From Paraburkholderia podalyriae (GTDB lineage Bacteria > Pseudomonadota > Gammaproteobacteria > Burkholderiales > Burkholderiaceae), in assembly GCF_014397785.1 (NCBI RefSeq), contig NZ_VZQQ01000003.1, positions 62,001 to 126,000 of the forward strand: a stretch of 64,000 nucleotides of DNA, written 5' to 3'. Each line of letters starts with the position of its first letter. Positions within the stretch are counted from its first letter, which is position 1. Positions 23,893 through 33,264 of this stretch are shown here, one piece after another. The translations under genes were made by a program, and so were the position numbers. The notes beneath the pieces are model-generated. The model saw only the letters and a list, made by a program, of their open reading frames with translations. It was not told where the DNA came from and searched no databases.

Positions 23893-24909
23893 TCACTTTG
23901 ATTCGTTCGACGGCGCGCCGCCGCTCGCGAGCCACGTCGCGCGCGCGAGACACAGGTCGCCCCAAGCTTTGGCCTTGTCGGGCAGGCTGCGCAGCAGGTA
24001 GGCCGGGTGATAGGTGACGATCACCGGCACGCCTTCGTACGTATGCACGCGGCCGCGCAGCGACGAAATGCTCGCGTCGGTCTTCAGCAGGCTCTGTGCG
24101 GCGAAACGGCCGAGCGCGACGATTAGCTTCGGCTTTACGAGCGCCACCTGGCGCTGCAGATACGGCTCGCAACGCGCGACTTCGTCGGGCTGCGGATTGC
24201 GGTTGCCAGGCGGCCGGCACTTGATCACGTTCGCGATATATACGTTGGTGCCGCGCGCGAGCGCGAGCGAATGCAGCATGTTGTCGAGCAGCTTGCCGGC
24301 CTGGCCGACGAACGGTTCGCCCTGACGGTCCTCGTTCTCGCCCGGCGCTTCGCCGATCAGCATCCAGTCGGCCTCTCGATCGCCGACGCCGAACACCGTG
24401 TTGGTGCGCTTCTCGCAAAGCCGGCACGCTTCGCATCCGGCGACACGTTCGGCTAGCGCGTCCCAGTCGAGTGTCTGGATGGGCGGCAGCGCGGGCGCGT
24501 CGCGGCGCGCTTCGGCGGCTGCGGGGACCGCTGCGGCTGGATCGTCGAACCACGCGAAGTCGTCGTCGGGCGGGGCGTCGAAAGTCGGCGGTGTCGAAGA
24601 GTCGAGTTGCGGCTGCGGCGATGTTGTTTCTCGCCGCGGCGCAGTTGCGTCGAAGCGCGGCGCAGATTCGCGCTCCGCTTGCGGCGGCTGTATGTCGACG
24701 GATGCGCGCAGCGATTCGTGCGCGGTCTGCGGCGCAGGCTCCGCGCGACGCTCGCCGCTCGTCTCTTGCCGCATCGATTGCAACGGCTCGTCCGCTTGCG
24801 CGGCAACGGCATCACCCTGCCCGGCCTCCGTCTGTGGCGCCGCGAGCCCGCGACGCACCCACAACGGCGCGAGTCCGAATTCTTCGAGCAACGATTCATG
24901 CAGCGCCAT
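23893..24909 (-). CDS. Uracil-DNA glycosylase, family 4-type Fe-S, with long N-terminal insert
   Basis: Removes uracil from DNA. ATG at 24909 (MALHESLLEEFGLAPLW) gives 338 residues and overlaps rimI by 14 bases. The catalytic domain begins near residue 145: cluster cysteines in CEACRLCEKRT, motif GEAPGENEDRQGEPFVGQAG, CRPPGNRNP and VTYHPAYLLRSLPDKAKAW with the conserved histidine. Between the N-terminal helix and this domain lie about 100 residues rich in Pro, Ala, Glu, Gln and Thr that look disordered. The N-terminal piece with a separate linker is seen in Burkholderia homologues, so it is probably real coding sequence. Confidence 0.9.
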   Translation of the reverse strand: MALHESLLEEFGLAPLWVRRGLAAPQTEAGQGDAVAAQADEPLQSMRQETSGERRAEPAPQTAHESLRASVDIQPPQAERESAPRFDATAPRRETTSPQPQLDSSTPPTFDAPPDDDFAWFDDPAAAVPAAAEARRDAPALPPIQTLDWDALAERVAGCEACRLCEKRTNTVFGVGDREADWMLIGEAPGENEDRQGEPFVGQAGKLLDNMLHSLALARGTNVYIANVIKCRPPGNRNPQPDEVARCEPYLQRQVALVKPKLIVALGRFAAQSLLKTDASISSLRGRVHTYEGVPVIVTYHPAYLLRSLPDKAKAWGDLCLARATWLASGGAPSNESK

Positions 24910-25390
24910 CTGCGCCCTCCGTGGCAAACGACAGACGCATCACGATCGCGTCCTCCCGGCCGCGATGCCGCGCCGGATAATAATTTTTGCGCCGGCCGAT
25001 CGACGCGAAGCCGAAGCGCTCGTACAACCGGATCGCCCGATGATTCGACGGCCGCACTTCGAGCAGCAGCCCCTCGAGCTTCTCCGCGCGCGTGATGCGC
25101 ACCGCCTCGCGCAACAGCGCGAGGCCCGCGCCGGCGCCTTGCGCTTGCGGCGTGACGCACAGATTGAGCAGATGCATTTCATCGACGACCGGCATCAGTA
25201 CGCAATAGCCGATCAGCGTGCCCGTCACGTGCCGCAGACAGACGCCGAAATAGCCATTGCGCAACGAGTCGCCAAAATTGACGCGGCTCCACGGAAACTC
25301 ATACGCGAGTTTCTCGATTGCGACGACTTCGTCCAGGTCGCTTTCGGTCATTGGCGACATATAGCGGTCCGTGAGCAGCACGCCGCTCAT
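24896..25390 (-). CDS. rimI: Ribosomal protein S18 alanine N-acetyltransferase
   Basis: GNAT acetyltransferase, 164 residues. The acetyl-CoA loop appears as VTPQAQGAGAGLALLREAVR (pattern Q-x-x-G-x-G/A), preceded by the beta-strand DEMHLLNLCV and followed by LLLEVRPSNHRAIRLYERFGF and RRKNYYP, all typical of RimI. The start MSGVLLTDRYMSPMTESDLD overlaps the tsaB stop by four bases (ATGA). tsaB-rimI adjacency is a common bacterial arrangement. Its 3' end overlaps the UDG start. Confidence 0.93.
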   Translation of the reverse strand: MSGVLLTDRYMSPMTESDLDEVVAIEKLAYEFPWSRVNFGDSLRNGYFGVCLRHVTGTLIGYCVLMPVVDEMHLLNLCVTPQAQGAGAGLALLREAVRITRAEKLEGLLLEVRPSNHRAIRLYERFGFASIGRRKNYYPARHRGREDAIVMRLSFATEGADGAA

Positions 25391-26223
25391 GGGCGCGCCT
25401 CGTCGTCGGACGGCTGGCCGGACGCGCCGTCGCGCGCGCGGCGCGCGGGTTGCTCGGTGGTAAGAGCCGCTTTGGCCGATTTCGCCGCTTTGTCGGCCAT
25501 GCGCTCGGCGGTCGTCTGCGCGACCTTGTCGCGCACGTACTCGGGCGCGGCCTGATCAGCGGGCACCGTGCGGCCCGCATGAAACGCGCGCAGCGCCGCG
25601 TACGCGAGCGGCAGCGCATGCGGCAACGCTTCGCCATCGACACTGCGCGCGACCGCGACCGCCGGCAAGCGCTCGCCGAACGCGGCGGCGGCATTGCCGG
25701 CGAGCGTGAACGGCACGTCGGGCAGCACGAGTCGTTCAGGTGTATCGAGCGACGCCGTCTGCACGGTGCGCCATTCACGTTGCGCGTCGTCCCACGCGTA
25801 GTCGGCCCAGTAGATTTCGTCCATGCGCGCGTCGAGCGCGGCGAGCACGCGCGTCGTCGACCGATCGTGCAGGCGGGCGCTCTCAGCGCACACGAGCAGC
25901 GTGCCGATCGGCACGACCGGCAGGTTCAGGCCGAATGCGAGGCCTTGGGCGACGCCGGTCGCGGTGCGCAGTCCGGTGAACGAACCCGGACCCGAGCCGA
26001 ACGCGATCGCGTCGCAGTCCGCCAGCGTGAGGCCGGCTTCGTCGAACAGCTCGCGGATCGCCGGCAGCAGACGTGTACTGGACACCGCGCCGGTTTGTTC
26101 ATGGCGCACCCAGACGCGGGGCTCGGCGGTGGGCTGACCGGCGGCATCGACGGCCGCGGACACGAGCGCCGCCGAACAGAATTCGGTCGATGTATCGAGG
26201 GCAAGGAGCACTGTTTGAGTCAT
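25387..26223 (-). CDS. tsaB: tRNA threonylcarbamoyladenosine biosynthesis protein TsaB
   Basis: ASKHA-fold partner of TsaD and TsaE in t6A37 modification of ANN-decoding tRNAs, 278 residues. It shows the N-terminal phosphate loop LLALDTSTEFCSAAL and the signature FGSGPGSFTGLRTATGVAQGLAFG. The central VLAALDARMDEIYWADY matches TsaB/YeaZ. The C-terminal 30 residues are Lys/Arg/Ala/Gln-rich and probably disordered. It is the first gene of the tsaB-rimI-UDG-DUF1853 operon and divergent from the acyl-CoA-binding protein gene. Confidence 0.94.
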   Translation of the reverse strand: MTQTVLLALDTSTEFCSAALVSAAVDAAGQPTAEPRVWVRHEQTGAVSSTRLLPAIRELFDEAGLTLADCDAIAFGSGPGSFTGLRTATGVAQGLAFGLNLPVVPIGTLLVCAESARLHDRSTTRVLAALDARMDEIYWADYAWDDAQREWRTVQTASLDTPERLVLPDVPFTLAGNAAAAFGERLPAVAVARSVDGEALPHALPLAYAALRAFHAGRTVPADQAAPEYVRDKVAQTTAERMADKAAKSAKAALTTEQPARRARDGASGQPSDDEARP

Positions 26224-26390
26224 GGACCGTATTGTAATCGGCGCCGTGCGCGTGAATGGCGGTTTGCGCGGCCGCGCTGCCTACGTGCGCGGCGGCCACC
26301 GTTTGGAATAAGCCCTCGGTCCCGCCGCGGCAGGCAATTGTTATGATTTTCGGCCGATCTCATCTATCCCGCCACGCGGGCCAAACGACC

Positions 26391-26660
26391 ATGACCGACA
26401 TCAACGCACAGTTCGCGCAAGCCCAGGAAGACGTCAAGCAACTGCCCGAACGTCCGGGCAACCTGACGCTGCTGCGTCTTTATGCGCTGTTCAAGCAGGC
26501 GAGCGAAGGCAATGTGCACGGCGACAAGCCGGGCTTCACCGACATCGTCGGCAAATACAAATACGACGCGTGGGCGGCGCTCGCGGGCACCGCGCAGGAC
26601 GCTGCGAAGCAGCAATACGTCGAGCTCGTCGAGTCGCTGAAGAGCGGCGCCGCGGCCTGA
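26391..26660 (+). CDS. Acyl-CoA-binding protein
   Basis: Small cytosolic four-helix protein that binds medium- and long-chain acyl-CoA, 89 residues. The ACBP signature is clear: NLTLLRLYALFKQASEGNVH, GDKPGFTDIVGKYKYDAWAAL and the C-terminal AAKQQYVELVESLK. The YALFKQA and K-x-Y-D-A-W residues are those that contact the CoA ribose and acyl chain. It is a single-gene unit; a TATGAT at 26342-26347 could be its -10. ACBP is rare in bacteria overall but common in Burkholderiales. Confidence 0.95.
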   Translation: MTDINAQFAQAQEDVKQLPERPGNLTLLRLYALFKQASEGNVHGDKPGFTDIVGKYKYDAWAALAGTAQDAAKQQYVELVESLKSGAAA

Positions 26661-27162
26661 GTTTGCGCCGCGGCGACCCTCTGCGGAGATGGCCGTCTGA
26701 CAAGGTCGCGACGGCCTCGCGGCGGTTTCGGAGTCGAAGCCCAGGACCGCAGCCGTCGCTTGCAGGCCTGATTCCGGCATTTGTTCCGTCGGAATTGTCC
26801 GAATAGTGGCGCGGCGCAGCAAATGTCGCTATAATCCCGCCTGCGCTTTCACTGCTTTGCCCGTTTTTCCAGCGGTCCTCGCGGCGCAGCGTCCCATAGC
26901 GTTTGCTCCAATCCAGTTTAGAACCTGTCCCCTTCTGCCTAGCCCACTTCGGGCTCAAGTCCCAGGCTGGCGACTCGCCATGTTGGCACGTCGCATCCGA
27001 TACAGCTTCTAACGAAAAACTCGCCTTCATTGTCGCGAGTTGCCCCCGTTTTTCGATTTGCTCGCTGCTGTTTTTGCTCGCTGAATCCGACGACTTGGGT
27101 ATGCCGATTGGCGTTGACGTTTTCATCCGATGAACCACCCAGGATCGTTTTCAAGGATTCAC
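26661..27162 (+). other. Noncoding gap with a perfect -10 box and long leader before rhlE
   Basis: About 500 bases with no supported gene. A perfect TATAAT lies at 26830-26835, with no good -35 at 17 bases. If used, the helicase mRNA would have a leader of over 300 bases. Long leaders are common in front of cold-inducible DEAD-box helicase genes, but I did not find a specific known RNA element. Confidence 0.4.
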
Positions 27163-28773
27163 ATGACTTTGAGCAACACCCCCAGCAGCCCGTTGAACGC
27201 CATCGCCGACGAAGCACTCGGTCTTTCGCCCGCCGCTCCCGAAGCCGCCGCGCAGGCTGACGCCAAGCCGACCTTCGCGTCGCTCGGCCTGTCCGCGGAC
27301 GTCATCTCCGCGCTGACCGCCGCCGGCTACGAGCACCCGACGCCGGTGCAGCAACGCGCGGTGCCGGCAGGTATCGCCGGCCGCGATCTGCTCGTTTCGA
27401 GCCCGACCGGCTCGGGCAAGACCGCCGCATTCATGCTGCCCGCCATCGAGCGTTTCTCGCAGCTGCAAAAGACCCAGGCGAGCCAGCCGCGCGAACCGCG
27501 CCCGGCCGACGGTGGCCGTGGCCGCCGTCCGCAGCCGGTCGCACGTCCGACCATGCTGGTACTGACCCCGACCCGTGAACTCGCGATGCAGGTCACGACC
27601 GCCGCGGCGACGTACGGCAAGCACCTGAAGCGCCTGCGCACCGTCAGCATTCTCGGCGGCGTCGCTTATGGCCAGCAGTTGATGCTGCTCGCGAAGAACC
27701 CCGAAATCCTCGTCGCAACGCCGGGCCGTCTGATCGACCACCTCGAGCGCGGCCGCATCGATCTGTCGCAACTGCAGATCCTCGTGCTCGACGAAGCCGA
27801 CCGCATGCTCGACATGGGTTTCATCGACGACATCGACACGATCGTCGCAGAAACGCCGGCTACGCGTCAGACCATGCTGTTCTCCGCCACGCTCGACGGC
27901 AAGATCGGCTCGCTGACCGGCCGTCTCTTGAAGGACCCGGAGCGTATCGAGATCGTCCAGCGCCTGGAACAACGCACCAACATCGCGCAAACCGTCCACT
28001 ACGTCGACGACCGCGATCACAAGGACCGTCTGCTCGACCATCTGCTGCGCGACTCCGGCCTCGACCAGGCCATCGTCTTTACGGCAACCAAGATGGACGC
28101 CGACCAGTTGGCAGGCCGTCTGGCCGACGCCGGCTTCGAATCGGCCGCGCTGCACGGCGACCTGCCGCAAGGCGCGCGTAACCGCACGATCCGCGCACTG
28201 CGCGAGCGCCGCGTGCGCGTGCTGGTCGCAACCGACGTCGCCGCTCGCGGTATCGACATCCCCGGCATCACGCACGTGTTCAACTACGACCTGCCGAAGT
28301 TCGCCGAAGACTACGTGCACCGTATCGGCCGTACCGGCCGTGCGGGCCGCTCGGGTATTGCGGTGAGCCTCGTGCATCACGCCGAACAGGGCGCACTCAA
28401 GCGCATCGAGCGCTTCGTGCGCACGCCGCTGCCGGTCAACGTCGTCCAAGGCTTCGAGCCGCGCAAGGCGGCGCCTTCGGGCAATGGCCGTGCTGGCTTC
28501 GGCGGCCGCGGCCGTCCTGGCGGTGGTAATGGCAGTCGCTTCGGCAGCGGTTCGGGCAAGCCGGGCGGCTACGGCGGCTCGCGCAACGGTAACGGCAATG
28601 GTAACGGCAACGGCGGCGGCGGCGGCTGGGGCAACAAGTCGGCCGGCGGTTCGCGTGACGGTCATGGTTCGCGCGAAGGCTTCGGCGGTGGTTCGCGCGA
28701 CGGTTACGGTTCGCGTGACGGCTACGGCGCGCGCCGCAGCGACGGTCCCCGTTCGGCACGTCGCGGCAGCTAA
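27163..28773 (+). CDS. rhlE: DEAD-box RNA helicase, RhlE type
   Basis: ATP-dependent RNA helicase linked to ribosome assembly and RNA decay. ATG at 27163 has AAGGA five bases upstream (27153-27157), giving 536 residues; an ATG at 27130 is less likely. Motifs in order: Q motif FASLGLSADVISALTAAGYE / PTPVQ, Walker A SPTGSGKT, PTRELA, TPGRLIDH, DEAD (VLDEADRMLDMGF), SAT, ATDVAARGIDIP and HRIGRTGRAGR. The C-terminal 100 residues are a Gly/Asn/Arg/Ser-rich RNA-binding tail with SRDG-type repeats. It ends at a strong terminator. Confidence 0.95.
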   Translation: MTLSNTPSSPLNAIADEALGLSPAAPEAAAQADAKPTFASLGLSADVISALTAAGYEHPTPVQQRAVPAGIAGRDLLVSSPTGSGKTAAFMLPAIERFSQLQKTQASQPREPRPADGGRGRRPQPVARPTMLVLTPTRELAMQVTTAAATYGKHLKRLRTVSILGGVAYGQQLMLLAKNPEILVATPGRLIDHLERGRIDLSQLQILVLDEADRMLDMGFIDDIDTIVAETPATRQTMLFSATLDGKIGSLTGRLLKDPERIEIVQRLEQRTNIAQTVHYVDDRDHKDRLLDHLLRDSGLDQAIVFTATKMDADQLAGRLADAGFESAALHGDLPQGARNRTIRALRERRVRVLVATDVAARGIDIPGITHVFNYDLPKFAEDYVHRIGRTGRAGRSGIAVSLVHHAEQGALKRIERFVRTPLPVNVVQGFEPRKAAPSGNGRAGFGGRGRPGGGNGSRFGSGSGKPGGYGGSRNGNGNGNGNGGGGGWGNKSAGGSRDGHGSREGFGGGSRDGYGSRDGYGARRSDGPRSARRGS

Positions 28774-28820
28774 TCGTCCCATCGGACAAACCGGACGGCG
28801 TCGCGCCGCCCGTGACACTC

Positions 28821-28854
28821 AAAAAAACCGGCGCTGAGGCGTCGGTTTTTTTTT
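28821..28854 (+). terminator. Rho-independent terminator after rhlE
   Basis: Stem ACCGGCGC / GCGTCGGT (one G-T pair) with TGAG loop (28827-28846), flanked by an A run and nine T (28846-28854). It lies 48 bases after the rhlE stop. Confidence 0.92.
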
Positions 28855-28882
28855 CGCCCGTGGGCTGCCCGCCCCAAATTTC

Positions 28883-29079
28883 ACGATGTAAAAAAATTTT
28901 TTGCGTCGTAAAAAACCATGTTGCAAAGCACAAGAAGAGCCATTGCAACAGGGAAGATATCGTTTCTTATCGCGAAACGAAAACTTCAAGCCATTGATTT
29001 AATAGAAAAACAAATATTGGGAAAACGCTTGGTGGCGTCTATTGCGCGCCCTTCGATTTGCCTAGACTCTTATATAAGA
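28883..29079. promoter_or_regulatory. Cluster of candidate operators upstream of aceA
   Basis: This AT-rich stretch holds several symmetric elements: a near-palindrome with A-tract/T-tract centre (28883-28909, 11 of 13 arm positions matching); two TTGCAA hexamers 22 bases apart (28921-28926, 28943-28948); TCGTTTC / GAAACGA arms (28960-28966, 28974-28980); and the perfect 12-bp palindrome TCTTATATAAGA (29068-29079), which may also overlap the -10 region. TTGCAA-type sites recall ScfR/RamB-family control of glyoxylate and propionate genes. Which regulator binds here is inference. Confidence 0.5.
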
Positions 29080-29168
29080 CTTCACGAAACAGAACGCCTC
29101 TCCGGGCCCGACGCGTCGAGAAAGACAGAGTCACCCATCCTCCATAACTGGCATCGAAGGAGCACATC

Positions 29169-30479
<1,311 letters not shown>

Positions 30480-30662
30480 GATCAGCCGGTCGGGGTCGTG
30501 CAGTCCGAGCGCAGGAACGATCGGCAAGCGCCGAGCGGCACCGCGAGCGTGCCGCCGACGCAGGGAGGGCCTTGCCGCGCCGGATTGGCAGAAGCGTCAG
30601 CGCGCATGCCAGCGGCCGGGGTCCGAGAAAAGCCAGCACGCGACCAGCATGCGGCGAAGCTG

Positions 30663-30695
30663 AACGCGCCGGCAGCGCCGCCGGCGCGTTTTTTT
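30663..30695 (+). terminator. Rho-independent terminator (aceA)
   Basis: Perfect 11-bp stem AACGCGCCGGC / GCCGGCGCGTT (30663-30673, 30680-30690) with an AGCGCC loop and seven T. It lies between convergent aceA and the universal stress gene. Confidence 0.88.
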
Positions 30696-30712
30696 CGAAT
30701 GCGCCGCGCGCC

Positions 30713-30745
30713 GGCAATCGGGCGGCAATCGGACGGCAATCCGGC
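30713..30745. repeat. 11-bp tandem repeat (three copies)
   Basis: GGCAATCGGGC, GGCAATCGGAC and GGCAATCCGGC stand head to tail at 30713, 30724 and 30735, followed by a partial GGCAG. They lie just 3' of the universal stress protein stop codon. Confidence 0.8.
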
Positions 30746-30759
30746 GGCAGCACATCGTT

Positions 30760-31194
30760 TCAGCGATAGACGATCACAGGAATCTTCGTATGCGTGAGCA
30801 CGCGCTGCGTTTCACTGCCGATCAGCAGGCTGCCGAGCCCGCGCCGCCCGTGCGATGCCATGAAGATCACGTCGCAACCGCCCTGCTCGGCCGCTTCGAT
30901 GATGCCGAGATACGGCGCCGGATGCACGCTCGTGCGGCTCTCGACGCTGATGCCGACGCGGTGCGCCGCCTGCTCGACCTCGCGCAAATGCACGCGCGCC
31001 TCGCGCTCGCTGCGTTGCAGGAACTCGCCGGGCGGTTCGACCACGACTTCGGAGAACGGCGAGTACGGATATTGCGGCAGACACGCGTACGCGGTGACTC
31101 GCGCGCCGACGGCCTGCGCGAGATCGATCGCGCCCGCTATCGCTTTGCGCGACAGGTCTGAACCATCGGTTGGAACCAGGATGTGCCTGAACAT
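30760..31194 (-). CDS. Universal stress protein (UspA family)
   Basis: Cytoplasmic stress protein, 144 residues, ATG at 31194 (MFRHILVPTDGSDLSRKAIA) preceded by GGAGGG. The C-terminal ATP-binding signature G-x2-G-x9-G-S is present (SHGRRGLGSLLIGSETQRVL, then KIPVIVYR), and the N-terminal VPTDGS loop fits, so it is an ATP-binding UspA. It is transcribed alone, between aceA and a LysR gene. Confidence 0.93.
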   Translation of the reverse strand: MFRHILVPTDGSDLSRKAIAGAIDLAQAVGARVTAYACLPQYPYSPFSEVVVEPPGEFLQRSEREARVHLREVEQAAHRVGISVESRTSVHPAPYLGIIEAAEQGGCDVIFMASHGRRGLGSLLIGSETQRVLTHTKIPVIVYR

Positions 31195-31330
31195 GATGCC
31201 CTCCGTCACCAGCTGCGCGCAGCGCGGCGTCAGCGTCCAACAAAGCCCAGGGTGCAGGCTGCTCGAAGCGATTCTAATGCGGATGAATGCGGGTAAGGAT
31301 CGGCTTCGTGCCGGTCTGGAGATTGGCGCC

Positions 31331-32233
31331 TCAGTCCCAGTAACCGGGTTCGCCGTACGTATGCTTGAGAAAGTCCAGAAACAGCCGCACCCGCAGCGGC
31401 AGATGACGGCGCTGCGGGAACACCGCGTGGATGCCGATGCGCGGCGCGGCGAATTCGTCGAGCACGCTGACGAGGCGGCCCGCCGCGATCTCCGCGCCGA
31501 CCTCCCACCACGAGCGCCACGCAAGCCCGTGTCCGGCGAGACACCATTCGTGCAGCACCGCGCCGTCCGAGCACTCCATCGTGCCGGACACCTTGATCGA
31601 CACGACCTTGCCGTCGTGCTGGAACATCCAGCCGCGCTGCTGGTTCGCGCTCGCGCCGAGCGCGAGGCAGTTGTGGCGTGCGAGATCGGCGAGGCTGTGC
31701 GGCGCGCCGCGCCGGCTCAGATACGCGGGCGACGCGACACACACGCGCCGGTTTTCGGCGAGCTTCAGCGACACCAGCGTCGAATCGGGCAACTCGCCGA
31801 GCCGCACCGCGCAATCGAAGCCTTCGTTGACGAGGTCGACGAGACGATCGGACAGATCGAGCGTGATCGACACGTCCGGATGCGCGACTGTGAACGCGGG
31901 CACGAGCGGCGCCACGTGCCGGCGCCCGAAGCCGGCCGGCGCCGACAGCCGCAGGTGCCCGCTCGCCTTCACGCCGCCCGCCGACACGCTCGCTTCGGCG
32001 TTCTGCATGTCGTGAAGGATGCGCTGACAGTCTTCGAGAAAGGCAGAGCCTTCGAAGGTCAGCGTGATCTTGCGCGTCGTGCGCACGAGCAGCTTGACAC
32101 CGAGGCGCTCTTCGAGCGCGTCGATGCGCCGGCCGATGATCGCGGGCGCGACGCCTTCGGCGAGCGCCGCCGCGGACAGGCTCCCCTTGGCCGCGACGGT
32201 GGCGAAAGTCTCGATCTGCTTGAAACGGTCCAT
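31331..32233 (-). CDS. LysR-family transcriptional regulator
   Basis: DNA-binding regulator, 300 residues. The N-terminal winged HTH covers residues 1-60 (MDRFKQIETFATVAAKGSLS, LEERLGVKLLVRTTRKITLT). The C-terminal LysR substrate domain covers about 90-295 (SGHLRLSAPAGFGRRHVAPL, GFDCAVRLGELPDSTLVSLK), in the CrgA/DsdC-like subgroup. It is divergent from the haloacid dehalogenase gene, with an 18-bp palindrome between them. Control of the dehalogenase and perhaps aceB is likely but inferred from position only. Confidence 0.93.
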   Translation of the reverse strand: MDRFKQIETFATVAAKGSLSAAALAEGVAPAIIGRRIDALEERLGVKLLVRTTRKITLTFEGSAFLEDCQRILHDMQNAEASVSAGGVKASGHLRLSAPAGFGRRHVAPLVPAFTVAHPDVSITLDLSDRLVDLVNEGFDCAVRLGELPDSTLVSLKLAENRRVCVASPAYLSRRGAPHSLADLARHNCLALGASANQQRGWMFQHDGKVVSIKVSGTMECSDGAVLHEWCLAGHGLAWRSWWEVGAEIAAGRLVSVLDEFAAPRIGIHAVFPQRRHLPLRVRLFLDFLKHTYGEPGYWD

Positions 32234-32298
32234 GAACGAAGACGCGCGGCGACGCGCGAAAGTGAAGGGTGCCGCGTCAGATTAGGTATATGAAAGTA

Positions 32299-32316
32299 AA
32301 AGATCAAGTGATCTTT
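32299..32316. promoter_or_regulatory. 18-bp palindrome in the LysR / dehalogenase divergent gap
   Basis: AAAGATCA (32299-32306) and TGATCTTT (32309-32316) form perfect 8-bp arms with a 2-base spacer. It lies about 65 bases from the LysR start and 62 bases from the dehalogenase start, a good position for an operator. Confidence 0.5.
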
Positions 32317-32377
32317 AGCCTATTTTTCATCACGTACAGTCACCAATACAATCGACCCCGACCTCTGACAGGAGCGC

Positions 32378-33190
32378 ATGGCAATGTCGGCCACAACGAC
32401 ACCTTCCCCGCGAGCAGTAATTTTTGACGCCTACGGCACGTTGTTCGACGTGCATTCGGTGATCGCCGCCGCGGAGCAATTGTTTCCCGGACACGGCGAC
32501 GCGCTGTCGCAGCTTTGGCGTCAGAAGCAGATCGAATACACGCAACTACGCACGCTCGCCGCACGTACCGACGCCCCCGGCGAACACTATCGGCCATTCT
32601 GGGACATCACACTCGACGCACTGCGCTTCGCCGCCAAAAGACTGCAGCTCACGCTCGGCCGCGCGGCCGAAAAGCGTCTGATGGACGAATACGCGTGCCT
32701 GTCCGCGTTTCCCGATGCGGCGCCCGTGCTGCGTGCGTTGCGCGAGCCCGCCGCCGCGTCGCGCGTCGGGCTCGCGATTCTGTCGAACGGCAACCCGCAG
32801 ATGCTCGACATCGCGGTCAAGAGCGCCGGCATGAACGCCCTCTTCGATCACGTGCTGTCGGTCGACGCGGTGCGCGCTTACAAACCCTCACCCGCCGCGT
32901 ATGCGCTCGGCCCCGACGCGTTCGGCGTGTCCGCGCGCGAGATCGTGTTCGTGTCGTCGAACGGATGGGACGTCGCGGGCGCGACATGGTTCGGCTTCAC
33001 GACGTTCTGGCTGAACCGGCAGAACCTGCCCGTCGAAGAGCTCGGCGTGACGCCGCATGGCACCGGCGCCGGCATGAACGATCTGCTGGGCTTTTTGCAG
33101 ACGCTCGCGACGCCGTCGCGCTCGACCGGCAGCCATCGAACGAAAACTCATGGCAGTGGCAGCCGCAAGCGCGCCAGCCCGCGCGTATGA
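32378..33190 (+). CDS. Haloacid dehalogenase, type II
   Basis: HAD-superfamily hydrolase of the L-2-haloacid dehalogenase type, 270 residues. Nucleophile D17 is in VIFDAYGTLFDVHS. Motif II ILSNGNPQML, motif III YKPSPAAYALGPDAFG with the lysine, and motif IV VSSNGWDVAGATWFGF with the acidic residue are all intact. A basic Ser/Arg/His-rich tail of about 25 residues extends past the domain. It lies 74 bases upstream of aceB on the same strand. The natural substrate may be a 2-halocarboxylate or a phosphate ester. Confidence 0.92.
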   Translation: MAMSATTTPSPRAVIFDAYGTLFDVHSVIAAAEQLFPGHGDALSQLWRQKQIEYTQLRTLAARTDAPGEHYRPFWDITLDALRFAAKRLQLTLGRAAEKRLMDEYACLSAFPDAAPVLRALREPAAASRVGLAILSNGNPQMLDIAVKSAGMNALFDHVLSVDAVRAYKPSPAAYALGPDAFGVSAREIVFVSSNGWDVAGATWFGFTTFWLNRQNLPVEELGVTPHGTGAGMNDLLGFLQTLATPSRSTGSHRTKTHGSGSRKRASPRV

Positions 33191-33264
33191 CGACGCCCCT
33201 CGCATCCGGCCCCCCCTTTTTTCAACCTTCGCATTTTTGCAATCTGACCGACCAAGGAGAAAAC

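Noticed and set aside
27151..28818. A 555-residue frame on the - strand
   Set aside because: It mirrors the RhlE-type helicase gene and has Ala/Arg/Val-only composition with no domain.
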